A stretch of 64,000 nucleotides of DNA from Mycobacterium sp. 852014-52450_SCH5900713. GTDB taxonomy: Bacteria; Actinomycetota; Actinomycetes; Mycobacteriales; Mycobacteriaceae. The position numbers and the translations under genes are program-made. Numbering within the stretch: the first letter of the stretch is position 1; each line of letters begins with the position of its first letter. This document shows positions 9,108 through 17,891 of the stretch, piece by piece. The DNA is taken from positions 34,779 to 98,778 of the forward strand of contig NZ_LZIL01000076.1 in NCBI RefSeq assembly GCF_001667075.1. Reading direction: 5' to 3'. The notes under the pieces are model-generated. The model saw nothing but the letters and a program-made list of their open reading frames with translations. It was not told where the DNA came from and did no database searches.

Positions 9108-10619
9108 TCAGTATGCGCTGTCGCGCGAACGGTGGGCGGGGTGTGACGACAGCTCCGTGACGACGGAACGGCCTTGCCCGCGAGGAGATTCCCGCGCGGC
9201 CGCCACGAGGATGTCCACACCGTGCGCGATCCCGGTCGCGATGTCGTCGACCGCGGGCACATTGTCGGGGCACACACACACGCTCACATCCAATTCCTCG
9301 CCACGGGTGGTCAGCGCGATGTTCAACCCATTTTCCTCCGACAGCGGCGCCACGGTATGCACGCCAACGACCCTGGCCCCGGCACAGTACGCCGGCACCG
9401 GCTCGAAGGCGGTATAAGAGACGCTGCCGTGATAGATCGGTTTGAGCTGGTGCCGCAAGCCGGACCGCGTGTAGAGCTGCATACCCAGATTGGCCACAGC
9501 CGGCGGGATGAGCGACGCTATGGCGTCCACATCGTCTGCAGGAGGCCGCCTTTGGCGGCTATGACCCCGAAGGGCGTTCAGTCTTTCGGTGGCGGTATGG
9601 AGGTTGGCGAGGACCTGTACGGGGTCGTCGAGGTGCACTGGGATGCGAAACCGTCCGCTAGTCAGCGCCTTTCCCCTTTTGGGGGGATCGCTGGCCGGCA
9701 ATTCGAAAGGCATCCGCATCAGCAGCGGATCCGTGGGCACCTTGTCGTGACTCTGCAGCCAGGCGCGCAATGACAGTGTGCAGGCCGCCAGAACGACGTT
9801 GGTGATGCTGCCCCCGAAGGCGCTATTGACCGTTTTCAGGTCTGCCAGCGGGATCGAGGCGAAGGCCACCGCGCGCCGCTTGGTCAGCGGCGCGTTGAGC
9901 AGCGTGTGCGGTACCGGACCGCTCATCGACGACCCGCCGTGGGCCATGGGATCCCGTCCACTCGTGCCGAACAACCGGCCACTCACCGCCCGCAGCGCAT
10001 TGGACACGGCCTCGGCGATCAGCCACCCGCCGGTGACATGATTCTCGACCATCTCGGCCACCAAATCGACAACGAGCTCGCCGACCGAAGGCGCCGCGCC
10101 TAACGTCGACTCGGACGGCAGGCTTCGGTCAGGATGGGCGCGCGGTTTACGAGTCAGCAGCCGGGGCCACATCGACGCCGCCCCCGCGACCCCGTCATTG
10201 AGTGCGGCTGACATCTTTACCGCCAACGCCCAACGGCCGTCGAGCAGGCCGTCGACGCTCCACGCTTCCCACAGCCGGTGACGGCTATCCGGTCCCCGAG
10301 CGGTCAATTCCGCTACGAGCTCGGCAAGTTCGCGCCGCCCACCGGGAGGGCGAACCGTTGCGCAATGGATTTGTGGGAAAGGGTCATAGTCGTCGATCTC
10401 GGCCCACACTGGCTGCCCCATGCCCAACGGCTTGGCCACCAGGCGGCTGCGGAAGCGCGCCAATTGCGGCAGCGACGCGGCCACCAGCCGATGTAGCTTC
10501 TCGTGGCTGAGCACGGTGGACGGATCATCGACGATGACCAGCGTAAGCGTGTCCGCAGGTGCCTTCGAACTCTGTGTGTGCAGTGACAGCGCGTCGGTCC
10601 CCGCCAATCGCGTCACCAT
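9108..10619 (-). CDS. WS/DGAT-like acyltransferase family protein with degenerate active site
   Basis: 503 aa with the overall layout of mycobacterial wax ester synthase/diacylglycerol acyltransferases (Tgs): N-terminal LAGTDALSLHTQ, LPRFRSRL-like segment, mid-protein SITNVVLAACTLSLRAWL, and the C-terminal region with ANLGMQLYTRSGL and SYTAFEPVPAYCAGARVVG. The catalytic HHxxxDG motif expected near residue 135 reads KMSAALNDGVAG, so both histidines are missing while DG remains. ATG at 10619 follows a GAAGGGAATGG tract. It is therefore either inactive in acyl transfer, uses another chemistry, or serves as a binding or regulatory paralogue. Convergent with the PAS-ANTAR gene. Confidence 0.8.
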   Translation of the reverse strand: MVTRLAGTDALSLHTQSSKAPADTLTLVIVDDPSTVLSHEKLHRLVAASLPQLARFRSRLVAKPLGMGQPVWAEIDDYDPFPQIHCATVRPPGGRRELAELVAELTARGPDSRHRLWEAWSVDGLLDGRWALAVKMSAALNDGVAGAASMWPRLLTRKPRAHPDRSLPSESTLGAAPSVGELVVDLVAEMVENHVTGGWLIAEAVSNALRAVSGRLFGTSGRDPMAHGGSSMSGPVPHTLLNAPLTKRRAVAFASIPLADLKTVNSAFGGSITNVVLAACTLSLRAWLQSHDKVPTDPLLMRMPFELPASDPPKRGKALTSGRFRIPVHLDDPVQVLANLHTATERLNALRGHSRQRRPPADDVDAIASLIPPAVANLGMQLYTRSGLRHQLKPIYHGSVSYTAFEPVPAYCAGARVVGVHTVAPLSEENGLNIALTTRGEELDVSVCVCPDNVPAVDDIATGIAHGVDILVAAARESPRGQGRSVVTELSSHPAHRSRDSAY

Positions 10620-10710
10620 CGGTGCACCATTCCCTTCGCCACTATTCCTTTCGAGCAGTGCCCAATCACCTTGGACGACAGAGTGTTACGAGGCTCGCCA
10701 AGTTACTCTT

Positions 10711-11304
10711 TCAGTTCGCGGAGCTGGATCTCGAGTTCAACGGCGTGTACGACGACGCTGGAGGTTGGGGGTCCGCCCCGGCTTCAGTCAGTTCGGACCC
10801 GCACTGTGACTCCCAGCGCTCCCGCGCGGTGTCCCTCGTTATGCGGCTTTCCCGTTCCTTGCCGCTGACCATGAGCAGGGTGTCGACGTTTGACGAGTTG
10901 CCCGGCGCTGCGGCCGCCACCACAATTGCGTGCGCGCGGTCTGGTTGAGCACAGAACGGAACAACCAGCAATACAATCGTATTTCCTTGCACGCCAATGA
11001 CTTCGACCGTGTTGTGTGGCTGACCGCGGTGCGCGTCAAGGTGGATCACGCGACCACCGCACCCGAGCTCGGCGCCCGCCACTCTCCAGTCATTCTGGTT
11101 GAACAGCACACAACTGACCGCGCCCAGGCGAATCGACAGAGCCGCGATCAGACCTGGCAACTCCTCCGTGAAGTCGTCGCTGTGCGGCCACCATGCACCA
11201 TCCACATGCCCGCTGCCGTGTCCCGTGGTCTTCAACCGAAATCGCGGTGTGCGAATACCGCACGTGTCCCACGTCGGGCTGATGCGGGCGTCTCCTGGTG
11301 TCAT
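10711..11304 (-). CDS. DUF5994 family protein, paralogue 1
   Basis: 197 aa from ATG 11304. Core signature VDGAWWPHSDDFTEELPGL near residue 38, then LGAVSCVLFNQNDW, GGRVIHLDAHRGQPHNTV and IVLLVVPFCAQPDRA, shared with three other genes nearby. The start is chosen because the sequence before it (GACGGGAGCGTC, with upstream TCGCGGTCAAG) is also conserved before the paralogue at 12811. A longer frame to 11376 exists but reads through that conserved leader. The C-terminal 45 residues are low-complexity and unique to this copy. Function of the family is unknown; no membrane segment or signal peptide is seen. Confidence 0.75.
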   Translation of the reverse strand: MTPGDARISPTWDTCGIRTPRFRLKTTGHGSGHVDGAWWPHSDDFTEELPGLIAALSIRLGAVSCVLFNQNDWRVAGAELGCGGRVIHLDAHRGQPHNTVEVIGVQGNTIVLLVVPFCAQPDRAHAIVVAAAAPGNSSNVDTLLMVSGKERESRITRDTARERWESQCGSELTEAGADPQPPASSYTPLNSRSSSAN

Positions 11305-11840
11305 CGGGACGCTCCCGTCTTGACCGCGAGACGGCCAATGATTCGAATCGACGCCCACCTGAACCAGAACGATCACAAACGGAAAACCGATGATTCGCTT
11401 CCAACCCTACTCCGAACTGCTCGACAACAACGAGAGCCAGCAACCAAGGCGCCGCCCGGCGCGGTCAGTCCACCACAAGGCCTGGCGACGCACAGCACGG
11501 GCCGGACCACGGGTCGAGCCACATCCCGGGAACGCTGAGTTTCCGCTGCCGGGGCGCCAAGACCGGTGGTAGCCGCTGAATACCGACAATTCGGAGAGTG
11601 GTGCTGCGTTTGTTCACACAGCGAAATTTCGACGGCGGCCGGCCTGGTGCTGACTGCTTAACACCACAGTTGCGCACCAACGGCCGTCTAGCAGCAAACC
11701 CAGAACGCAACCTGCCCGATTCGCCACTGACTTTCAGGGTATGCCATCTGCGGCAAAGACAGAAGACTTGGACCTCGGCCGCCGCGCCAGCACACGCGAC
11801 CTCGCTGGCGAATCGGAAGATATTGGCGCATCATCGCGCC
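11305..11840. other. Intergenic region between divergent DUF5994 and transglutaminase-like genes
   Basis: About 535 bases. It includes the conserved DUF5994 leader just beside 11304. Otherwise only short frames with rare-codon patterns are present, and no ribosome site or motif was recognised. The upstream frame of the transglutaminase-like gene stays open to 11598, but that part lacks family similarity. Confidence 0.5.
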
Positions 11841-12644
11841 ATGAGACGAGTGGTGAGCGCCGAGATGGACGTTGAAATCACCGCGTCCACGACACTCGAA
11901 TTTCAGATTGCTGTCGCTCAGCATCCGCGCCTGGAGGTCTCCGAGTCGCTGAGTTTCGTCTTGAACGGACAGCCCATCCAGCCTCTGGAAGTCGGCGGAG
12001 TGCATGGCAACCGCATCCACAAGTTCGACGCACCGGTCGGCACCCTCAAAGTCGACTACTCCGCCACCGTCGTGGGTCGAACCGACCCGGCTCCGGTGAC
12101 CGAATATGACCTGTCGATGTATCTGCGGCCCAGCCGCTACGCCGAGTCCGATAAATTCTATGGTTTCGCCGCAACGGAATTCGGTAACGACCGCGATTCG
12201 GCCACGCTGCTGGAGCACGTGAGCTCATGGGTCGGCACCAGACTGAATTATGTTCCCGGCTCCAGCGATCCGATCGACGGGGCGGTGGACACACTGCTCG
12301 CCGGTGAAGGTGTGTGCCGCGACTACGCGCATCTGGTGGTGGCACTGCTACGGGCGGTTTACGTACCGGCCCGCTTGGTGTCCGTCTATGCGCCGGGCGT
12401 GTACCCAATGGACTTTCATGCGGTGGCGGAGGCCTTCGTGGAGGGGCAGTGGCGGGTTGTCGACGCGACGCTGCTTGCGCCGCGGCAAACCCTGGTTCGC
12501 ATCGCTACCGGTCGTGACGCCGCCGACACCGCGTTCCTCGACAATCACAAAGGCGCGATCACGCTCAACCAGATGCTGGTGACCGCGGTCGTCGATGGCG
12601 AGTTGCCCGTGGATTCCATCGACCAACTTGTTTCGATCCGCTGA
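11841..12644 (+). CDS. Transglutaminase-like domain protein
   Basis: 267 aa. The N-terminal half is a beta-rich region typical of bacterial transglutaminase-like proteins (DVEITASTTLEFQIAVA, ESLSFVLNGQPI). The catalytic core has the Cys in GEGVCRDYAHLVVALLR (near residue 159), the His in PMDFHAVAEAF (near 193) and Asp in WRVVDAT. All three triad residues are present, so it may be a cysteine protease or amide-modifying enzyme. Possible starts are ATG 11841, GTG 11853 and ATG 11865; the first keeps MRRVVSAEMDVEI. The open frame extends 243 bases further upstream without support. Neighbours are DUF5994 genes on both sides. Confidence 0.8.
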   Translation: MRRVVSAEMDVEITASTTLEFQIAVAQHPRLEVSESLSFVLNGQPIQPLEVGGVHGNRIHKFDAPVGTLKVDYSATVVGRTDPAPVTEYDLSMYLRPSRYAESDKFYGFAATEFGNDRDSATLLEHVSSWVGTRLNYVPGSSDPIDGAVDTLLAGEGVCRDYAHLVVALLRAVYVPARLVSVYAPGVYPMDFHAVAEAFVEGQWRVVDATLLAPRQTLVRIATGRDAADTAFLDNHKGAITLNQMLVTAVVDGELPVDSIDQLVSIR

Positions 12645-12810
12645 GAACGGCCCCGAACGGCGGACCACACAACCGTCTTGGTGTGGCCCGTTGTCGACCG
12701 CCCGAGTAGGGTACGAATTGTCGGCGATACTTCGTACCTGACTAGTCAAAGTCATCTCGTCGCCGATTCGAATGATTTGGCCGTTTCGCGGTCAAGGCGG
12801 GAGCGTCGCA

Positions 12811-13278
12811 ATGACGCCGAAAATCGACCATCTCGATGCGCAGCGCCGACACGTACCACCGGAGCACACCCCGCGCTTGCGGCTCAAGCCAAAGGCGCCG
12901 GCGAGCGGGTACGTCGATGGTGCGTGGTGGCCACACAGTGACGACCTCGCCGCAGAGCTGCCAGACCTGCTGTCGGTGCTGTCCGTTCGACTCGGACCGA
13001 TTGGCCGCGTGGTCTACAACGTGAACGAATGGACAAGGCCACCCGCGAAATTCCTCACCGGAGGGCGAACGGTGCGACTCGACGGATATCGCCGTCAGCC
13101 GGTCAATACCGTCGGAGTCCTCGGCCTCAACGGTCCCAAAACCGTCTTGTTGGTCGTTTCACCGGATGCCGACCCAGACCGGGCGCATGCCATCATGATG
13201 ACCGCGGCCCACCCAAGCGATGCTTCGACCGTCGAGGGCCTCATGATCGGCAGCGAGAAAACGGAAACCCGCGAATAG
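12811..13278 (+). CDS. DUF5994 family protein, paralogue 2
   Basis: 155 aa from ATG 12811 with GGCGGGAG placed 7 bases upstream. Signature YVDGAWWPHSDDLAAELPDL near residue 32, then LGPIGRVVYNVNEW, GGRTVRLDGYRRQPVNTV and TVLLVVSPDADPDRAHAIM. It is the closest relative of the gene at 10711-11304; similarity continues into the non-coding leader, so the two arose by duplication including their translation start region. Soluble, no signal peptide. Function unknown. Confidence 0.8.
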   Translation: MTPKIDHLDAQRRHVPPEHTPRLRLKPKAPASGYVDGAWWPHSDDLAAELPDLLSVLSVRLGPIGRVVYNVNEWTRPPAKFLTGGRTVRLDGYRRQPVNTVGVLGLNGPKTVLLVVSPDADPDRAHAIMMTAAHPSDASTVEGLMIGSEKTETRE

Positions 13279-13351
13279 GGTCGTCACTTAAAGATCCTTG
13301 GCAATCAGTGAATCCGGCCGCAGGACGGCTTCATGCCGGGCCCGGACGGTG

Positions 13352-13975
13352 TCAATCCTGCGGGCCCTGAGGTAACGGCGCCACGCCAGCGCGCCGCGAG
13401 CGGCGCACTTCGAACATCTGCTCGCCGCGGGCCGTGCGGACAATGCAGTCGGCTGTGTGGAAAGCGTGCGAATCGCGGTGTGCCGCATACACTGGCAGGC
13501 CGGCGGCGCGGCGCAAGACCATTACCGCGAGGGCGGTACCGGTCCGGTGGGGGACGATCAGCAGCTTCGCCCGCGCATCACGGCCATCGACGGTCATGAC
13601 GTGCGGGCGTGCGCCCAGTCCCCAATCCCAATTCAGGTCGTGCTGGCGTTGCAAAGATGACCAATTGACATTGATGTCGAGGACCTGCCCTAATGGCACG
13701 TCCAAGATAGACACCAATTCGGTCAGCTCTCGCGAGATCAGGCCGGTACGGGGCCACCATGCTCCATCGATCTTGTTCCCGAGTCGGCCGGCCAGGGTGA
13801 GGCGTACCGGGCTCGCGGACCGCCGTTCCCCACCCGAATTGATCGTGCGGGGAGTCGGGTCTTCAACCGAGAGCGTCGTCCCGTCGCGCGATTTCTCCAC
13901 GGCCTCACTGCTGCGGCCTATTGTTCGATCCAGCTGGGCCCCAATATGATTGGTAAACGGCGTTGTGGGCTTCAC
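13352..13975 (-). CDS. DUF5994 family protein, paralogue 3 (divergent, longer N-terminus)
   Basis: 207 aa from GTG 13975, chosen because GAAGGA lies 8 bases upstream; a TTG at 14005 would add ten residues. The signature reads KIDGAWWPRTGLISRELTEL near residue 71, followed by LGQVLDINVNW, RPHVMTVDGRDARAKLLIVPHRTG and AVMVLRRAAGLPVYAA. It is shifted toward the C-terminus by an extra N-terminal region of about 60 polar residues. It lies convergent to paralogue 2. Function unknown. Confidence 0.75.
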   Translation of the reverse strand: MKPTTPFTNHIGAQLDRTIGRSSEAVEKSRDGTTLSVEDPTPRTINSGGERRSASPVRLTLAGRLGNKIDGAWWPRTGLISRELTELVSILDVPLGQVLDINVNWSSLQRQHDLNWDWGLGARPHVMTVDGRDARAKLLIVPHRTGTALAVMVLRRAAGLPVYAAHRDSHAFHTADCIVRTARGEQMFEVRRSRRAGVAPLPQGPQD

Positions 13976-14361
13976 GGGCAATCCTTCGCAGCTTGAAACG
14001 ATCAACCCGCGAAACGGGGCCGACGGAGGAATTGCATTGCCCGTGATCTCGATGGGTAATTACTTCCAAAGGTAATCACTTCCGAGACTACCGCCGACAA
14101 CGAAACAGCTCGTTACCGACGTTACGCCACTATCTGCTCCGGTGTCGCCGGCTGGACGGCTGCGCTCGGCCCGCCCGCGCGGTCCGCGGTCAACCACAAA
14201 CTGTCACTTGCCGATTGAAAAGCCACGATGAGCAACGTGCACCGCGATTCATCGGCCGTCTCGCTGCCCGTGGGGTTATGCTTCCACTATCGTGGGTTTG
14301 TCGAGTACCGCCCTCTTCGGTAGCCGTCTGCGATAGCACGCTAGACGACGGGAGCGTCGCG
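13976..14361. other. Intergenic region between divergent DUF5994 paralogues 3 and 4
   Basis: About 385 bases, AT-richer than its surroundings near 14050-14110 (GGTAATTACTTCCAAAGGTA and neighbours). It probably holds two divergent promoters. The frame of paralogue 4 is open back to 14215, but the shared GACGGGAGCGTC leader places the start at 14362. Confidence 0.45.
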
Positions 14362-14823
14362 GTGGCGCTTGTTACTTCCAGCCCTTCCAGCGCCACCCGA
14401 TTGGTTCTCTGCGAACGTGACGCCACCCCCGCTGCGGTGGACGGGGCGTGGTGGCCAAAGAGCCTCGACCTGAGGCTAGAGCTACCCGACCTGCTTGCGG
14501 TTTTCGGTTTATGGATCGGCGCGGTGCACCGAGTCATTTACGACTCGAGCGCATGGTTGCCCGCGCCGGCGCGGCTTATTCGCCATAGCGAAATGGTCTC
14601 GTTGCATGCATATCGGCTGGTTTTCAGCGACACCATCTACCTCATGGGTACGCATTCGCGCGACGCGGTGTTGTTCGTGTTGGCGCCTTCGAATTCCGAG
14701 GAGGCGCAACGTGTGCTCGGCGAGGTCTCCTCTTGCGCACAACCGATGAATGCGGGACGGATGCGGCAACTTACGCGCCAATGCTATTCCGGCACCGACT
14801 TTTTCGAGGAACCGGCGCGATGA
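14362..14823 (+). CDS. DUF5994 family protein, paralogue 4
   Basis: 153 aa from GTG 14362, immediately after GACGGGAGCGTCGCG, the same leader found before paralogues 1 and 2; an ATG at 14215 would add 49 residues without family similarity. Signature AVDGAWWPKSLDLRLELPDL near residue 25, then IGAVHRVIYDSSAW, HSEMVSLHAYRLVFSDTIY and AVLFVLAPSNSEEAQRVL. The C-terminus carries a Gln/Arg-rich helix and ends FFEEPAR. Function unknown; fourth member of the local cluster. Confidence 0.75.
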   Translation: MALVTSSPSSATRLVLCERDATPAAVDGAWWPKSLDLRLELPDLLAVFGLWIGAVHRVIYDSSAWLPAPARLIRHSEMVSLHAYRLVFSDTIYLMGTHSRDAVLFVLAPSNSEEAQRVLGEVSSCAQPMNAGRMRQLTRQCYSGTDFFEEPAR

Positions 14824-15380
14824 CAAGTCGCCGCCCGGCTTCACCAGCCACCCGCGGAATGGCGGCGAAGGCACAAACAATACGGCCGTTCGGCATGGTG
14901 GGTCACATAATGACCCTCGCACTGCGCAACCTGCGCTATGGTGGTTATCACGGTTGACTCCCCAGCCGCTCGGAACCGTCCGGCGGCGATCTCTTAGAGG
15001 TCCCCGCTGCAACGGGTCTGCATTGCCCGGCTGATCCGACGGTAAACGGAGTTTGTGCGTCCGGATCGATAATGGCGGAGGCCCATTTCTCTGCGCCTCG
15101 CAGACAACACGCCGCACCTGGTAGTGATGCCGCATGCCTCACCCATTTCCCCGTATGCTTATACCTTTAGTTGGCCTGAATCCTTTGACTCGCTTCGACC
15201 GCAACGACGGCCCTTGGGGAGGAGCCTTGAAAGGGACGGGCTTCCGCGGCATCCATCCGTGTGCCGGCGCTCAAGTGATTGCGGCCGGCTCAATACTTCG
15301 ACGCTGGAGTCATCACGCGTGCGCGCTGCCGAACGCTTCACCTCGAAGTGGAAGGTCGACGCGGCACCGAAGCCAAAGGA
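14824..15380. other. Intergenic region upstream of the FadD gene
   Basis: About 555 bases. No protein family, RNA gene or strong repeat was seen. The FadD frame stays open back to 15279, but the AAAGGA before ATG 15381 and the family N-terminus favour the later start. A promoter for fadD is expected here; no confident -35/-10 pair was found. Confidence 0.4.
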
Positions 15381-17021
15381 ATGGCCTTGAGTAGATTCAC
15401 CGAGACCATGTATGACACCGCCCAATCCAGCTCGAAAGGTCTGGTCACCGGCGAGCCGAACTGCCCGGTCCGGCATACCTGGGGCGAGGTGCACGGGCGT
15501 GCCCGCCGGATCGCGGGTGGCTTGGCCGCCGCCGGCGTCGGCCCCGGTGATGCCGTCCCGGTCCTGGCCGGTGCCCCTGCCGAGATCGCACCCACCGGGC
15601 AGGGCGTCTGGATGCGCGGCGCCAGCCTCACCATGCTTCACCAACCCACTCCCCGGACCGACCTTCGCCGTTGGGCCGATGAGACCATCGCCGTCATCAA
15701 AATGATCGGTGCCACAACGGTCGTCATCTCCGACCCATTCATGGCCGCGGCCCCACTGCTGTCCCAGCTGGGAATGCGAGTACTCCAGATCGAGGGGCTG
15801 CTCGACAGCCGACCAATCGGTCCGGTCGAGACCGCCGAAGACGACGTTGCGCTGCTGCAGTTGACCTCGGGCTCCACCGGGTCGCCCAAGGCGGTACGGA
15901 TCTCACACCGCAATGTCGTTTCCAACGCCGAGGCGATGTTCCTCGGCGCAAACGTCGACATCGATACCGACGTGATCGTGAGCTGGCTGCCTCTGTTCCA
16001 CGACATGGGCATGACCGGGTTCTTAACCGTGCCAATGTATTTCGGCGCAGAACTGGTCAAGGTCACGCCGATGGACTTCCTTCGCGACACGTTGTTGTGG
16101 GCCAGGCTCATCGACAAGTACAGGGGCACGATGACCGCGGCGCCGAACTTCGCTTACACGCTGTTCGCCAAACGCCTTCGCAAGCTGGCCCGGCCCGGCC
16201 AGTTCGATCTGTCGACCCTGAGATGGGCCCTCTCGGGTGCCGAACAGGTCGAGCCCGCCGACGTCGAGGAGCTCTGTGAAGCTGGCAAGCCGTTCGGCTT
16301 ACGTCCGGACGCGATCCTGCCCGCATACGGCATGGCCGAAACCACCGTGGCCGTGTCGTTCTCCGATTGCGGCGCAGGCCTATTGATCGACGAGGTCGAC
16401 GCCGACCTGCTCGCCGTGCTGCACCGAGCGGTCCCTGCCACCAAGGGCAAAACCCGGCGACTGGCCACGCTTGGACGTCTGCTCGAGGGGCTCGAGGCGC
16501 GCATCGTCGACGAAGACGGCGCCATCCTGCCCGCCCGGGCTGTCGGCGTCATAGAGGTGCGTGGTGAGCCGGTGACGCTCGGTTACGAAACGATCGCCGG
16601 ATTCGTCGCGGCACAAGACGAACAAGGCTGGTACGACACCGGCGATCTGGGCTACTTCACCGAGACGGGCCGCCTTGTAGTCTGCGGCCGTGTCAAGGAC
16701 GTCATCATCATGGCCGGGCGAAACATTTACCCGGCCGACATCGAACGCGCCGCCACGCGAGTTTGCGGGGTCCGGCCAGGAGGCGCCGTGGCGGTACGAC
16801 TGGAGGCAGGTCATTCGCGCGAGACGTTCGCCGTGGCCGTGGAATGCGAGAATTGGCAGACCCCGGCCGAGGTGCGCCGCATCGAGCAGCAGGTGGCACA
16901 CGAAGTGGTCGCGGAGGTCGATGTCCGACCCCGCAACGTGGTCGTGCTCGAACCGGGAACGATCCCCAAGACGCCATCGGGCAAGCTCCGGCGCGCCCAC
17001 GCGTTGGCGCTCGTCGGCTGA
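15381..17021 (+). CDS. FadD, fatty-acyl-AMP ligase / acyl-CoA ligase family
   Basis: 546 aa from ATG 15381 with AAAGGA directly upstream. Adenylate-forming enzyme: P-loop LLQLTSGSTGSPKAVRISHR near residue 162, SWLPLFHDMGMTGFL near 205, MTAAPNFAYTL near 252, ALSGAEQVEP, AYGMAETTVAVSF near 318, WYDTGDLGY near 417, VKDVIIMAGRNIYP, and the C-terminal Lys in PKTPSGKLRRA. LPLFHDMG and MTAAPNFAY are typical of fatty-acyl-AMP ligases, which hand acyl adenylates to PKS or NRPS carrier proteins. Supply of the acyl chain to the NRPS of this window is an attractive inference, but the gene is 9 kb away and in another transcript. Confidence 0.88.
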   Translation: MALSRFTETMYDTAQSSSKGLVTGEPNCPVRHTWGEVHGRARRIAGGLAAAGVGPGDAVPVLAGAPAEIAPTGQGVWMRGASLTMLHQPTPRTDLRRWADETIAVIKMIGATTVVISDPFMAAAPLLSQLGMRVLQIEGLLDSRPIGPVETAEDDVALLQLTSGSTGSPKAVRISHRNVVSNAEAMFLGANVDIDTDVIVSWLPLFHDMGMTGFLTVPMYFGAELVKVTPMDFLRDTLLWARLIDKYRGTMTAAPNFAYTLFAKRLRKLARPGQFDLSTLRWALSGAEQVEPADVEELCEAGKPFGLRPDAILPAYGMAETTVAVSFSDCGAGLLIDEVDADLLAVLHRAVPATKGKTRRLATLGRLLEGLEARIVDEDGAILPARAVGVIEVRGEPVTLGYETIAGFVAAQDEQGWYDTGDLGYFTETGRLVVCGRVKDVIIMAGRNIYPADIERAATRVCGVRPGGAVAVRLEAGHSRETFAVAVECENWQTPAEVRRIEQQVAHEVVAEVDVRPRNVVVLEPGTIPKTPSGKLRRAHALALVG

Positions 17022-17082
17022 AGTCCTCCGGGCGCGGCGAAGAGTAGATTTGTCGTTCATCCGCGGCACGGGAGGAGGGCAC

Positions 17083-17886
17083 GTGACCGAGTTCGATGCC
17101 CAACCCGGTCGCAAAACGCCACCAAAGCCCGACCTCTCCCCCACCGAACGCGAGGCTGACGAGGCCGATTTGCATGCCGGGCTCAACCGAGTGGCCGCAC
17201 TCGTGGCCGGCGCGCAGGGGGTGATGGACCTGCTGCGAGACGTCGCGGAGTTCGCCGCGCAAGCGATCCCCGGCGTCGACGGTGCGGGCGTCGCATTGAT
17301 CGATCAACGTCTCGGCATTCCCAGCGCCCAGACCTGGGCAGCGACCCAGTTACTGGTCCAGGAGATCGACACCATTCAGTACGAAGAGCTGAACGAGGGG
17401 CCGTGCATCACCTGCATGCAGTCCCGGCGACCCACGGTCAGCGGCTCGCTGGGCAGCGACAGTCGTTGGCCGCATTTCGGTGGACGCGTGGCCCGGATGC
17501 GCATCCACTCCGCGCTGGCGCTGCCGCTCGTCGTCGGCGATGAGCTGATCGGCTCGATCAACGCCTATGCGACCCGCCGGGACGCCTTTGCCGAGCACGC
17601 CGTCCGGTTGGGAGCCCAGTTCGCCAAGCCCGCGGCGGTCTCGGTTTACAACGCGCAGTTGTTGGCCAGCGCACAGGAACGGTCAACGCGACTGCAGCGC
17701 GCGCTGAACAGCCGCGCAGTGATCGATCAGGCGATCGGCATCATCCGTAGCCGGTCGGGCGCCAACGCCGAGGAGGCCTTCCAACGCCTCTCCCGCATCA
17801 GCCAGGTTGAGAACATCAAGCTGCACGCAGTCGCCGAGCGGTTGGTCGACGAGGCCGTGCGGCGAGCCCGGTCGCGGCACCACTGA
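17083..17886 (+). CDS. GAF-ANTAR domain regulator 1
   Basis: 267 aa from GTG 17083, preceded by GGAGGAGGG. N-terminal Lys/Pro-rich tail, then a GAF domain (about 30-185; GVDGAGVALIDQ, ELNEGPCITCMQSRRPTVSG with a CxxC pair, RIHSALALPLVVGDELIGSI) and a C-terminal ANTAR domain (about 200-262; LNSRAVIDQAIGIIRSRSGA, AEEAFQRLSRISQ). It starts 61 bases after fadD on the same strand. Such proteins couple a small-molecule or redox signal to transcription antitermination through RNA hairpins. Signal and targets are unknown. Confidence 0.88.
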   Translation: MTEFDAQPGRKTPPKPDLSPTEREADEADLHAGLNRVAALVAGAQGVMDLLRDVAEFAAQAIPGVDGAGVALIDQRLGIPSAQTWAATQLLVQEIDTIQYEELNEGPCITCMQSRRPTVSGSLGSDSRWPHFGGRVARMRIHSALALPLVVGDELIGSINAYATRRDAFAEHAVRLGAQFAKPAAVSVYNAQLLASAQERSTRLQRALNSRAVIDQAIGIIRSRSGANAEEAFQRLSRISQVENIKLHAVAERLVDEAVRRARSRHH

Positions 17887-17891
17887 ACCGC

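Noticed and set aside
14733..14957. 74-residue plus-strand frame overlapping the end of a DUF5994 gene
   Set aside because: Starts inside the established gene in another frame and has no ribosome site.
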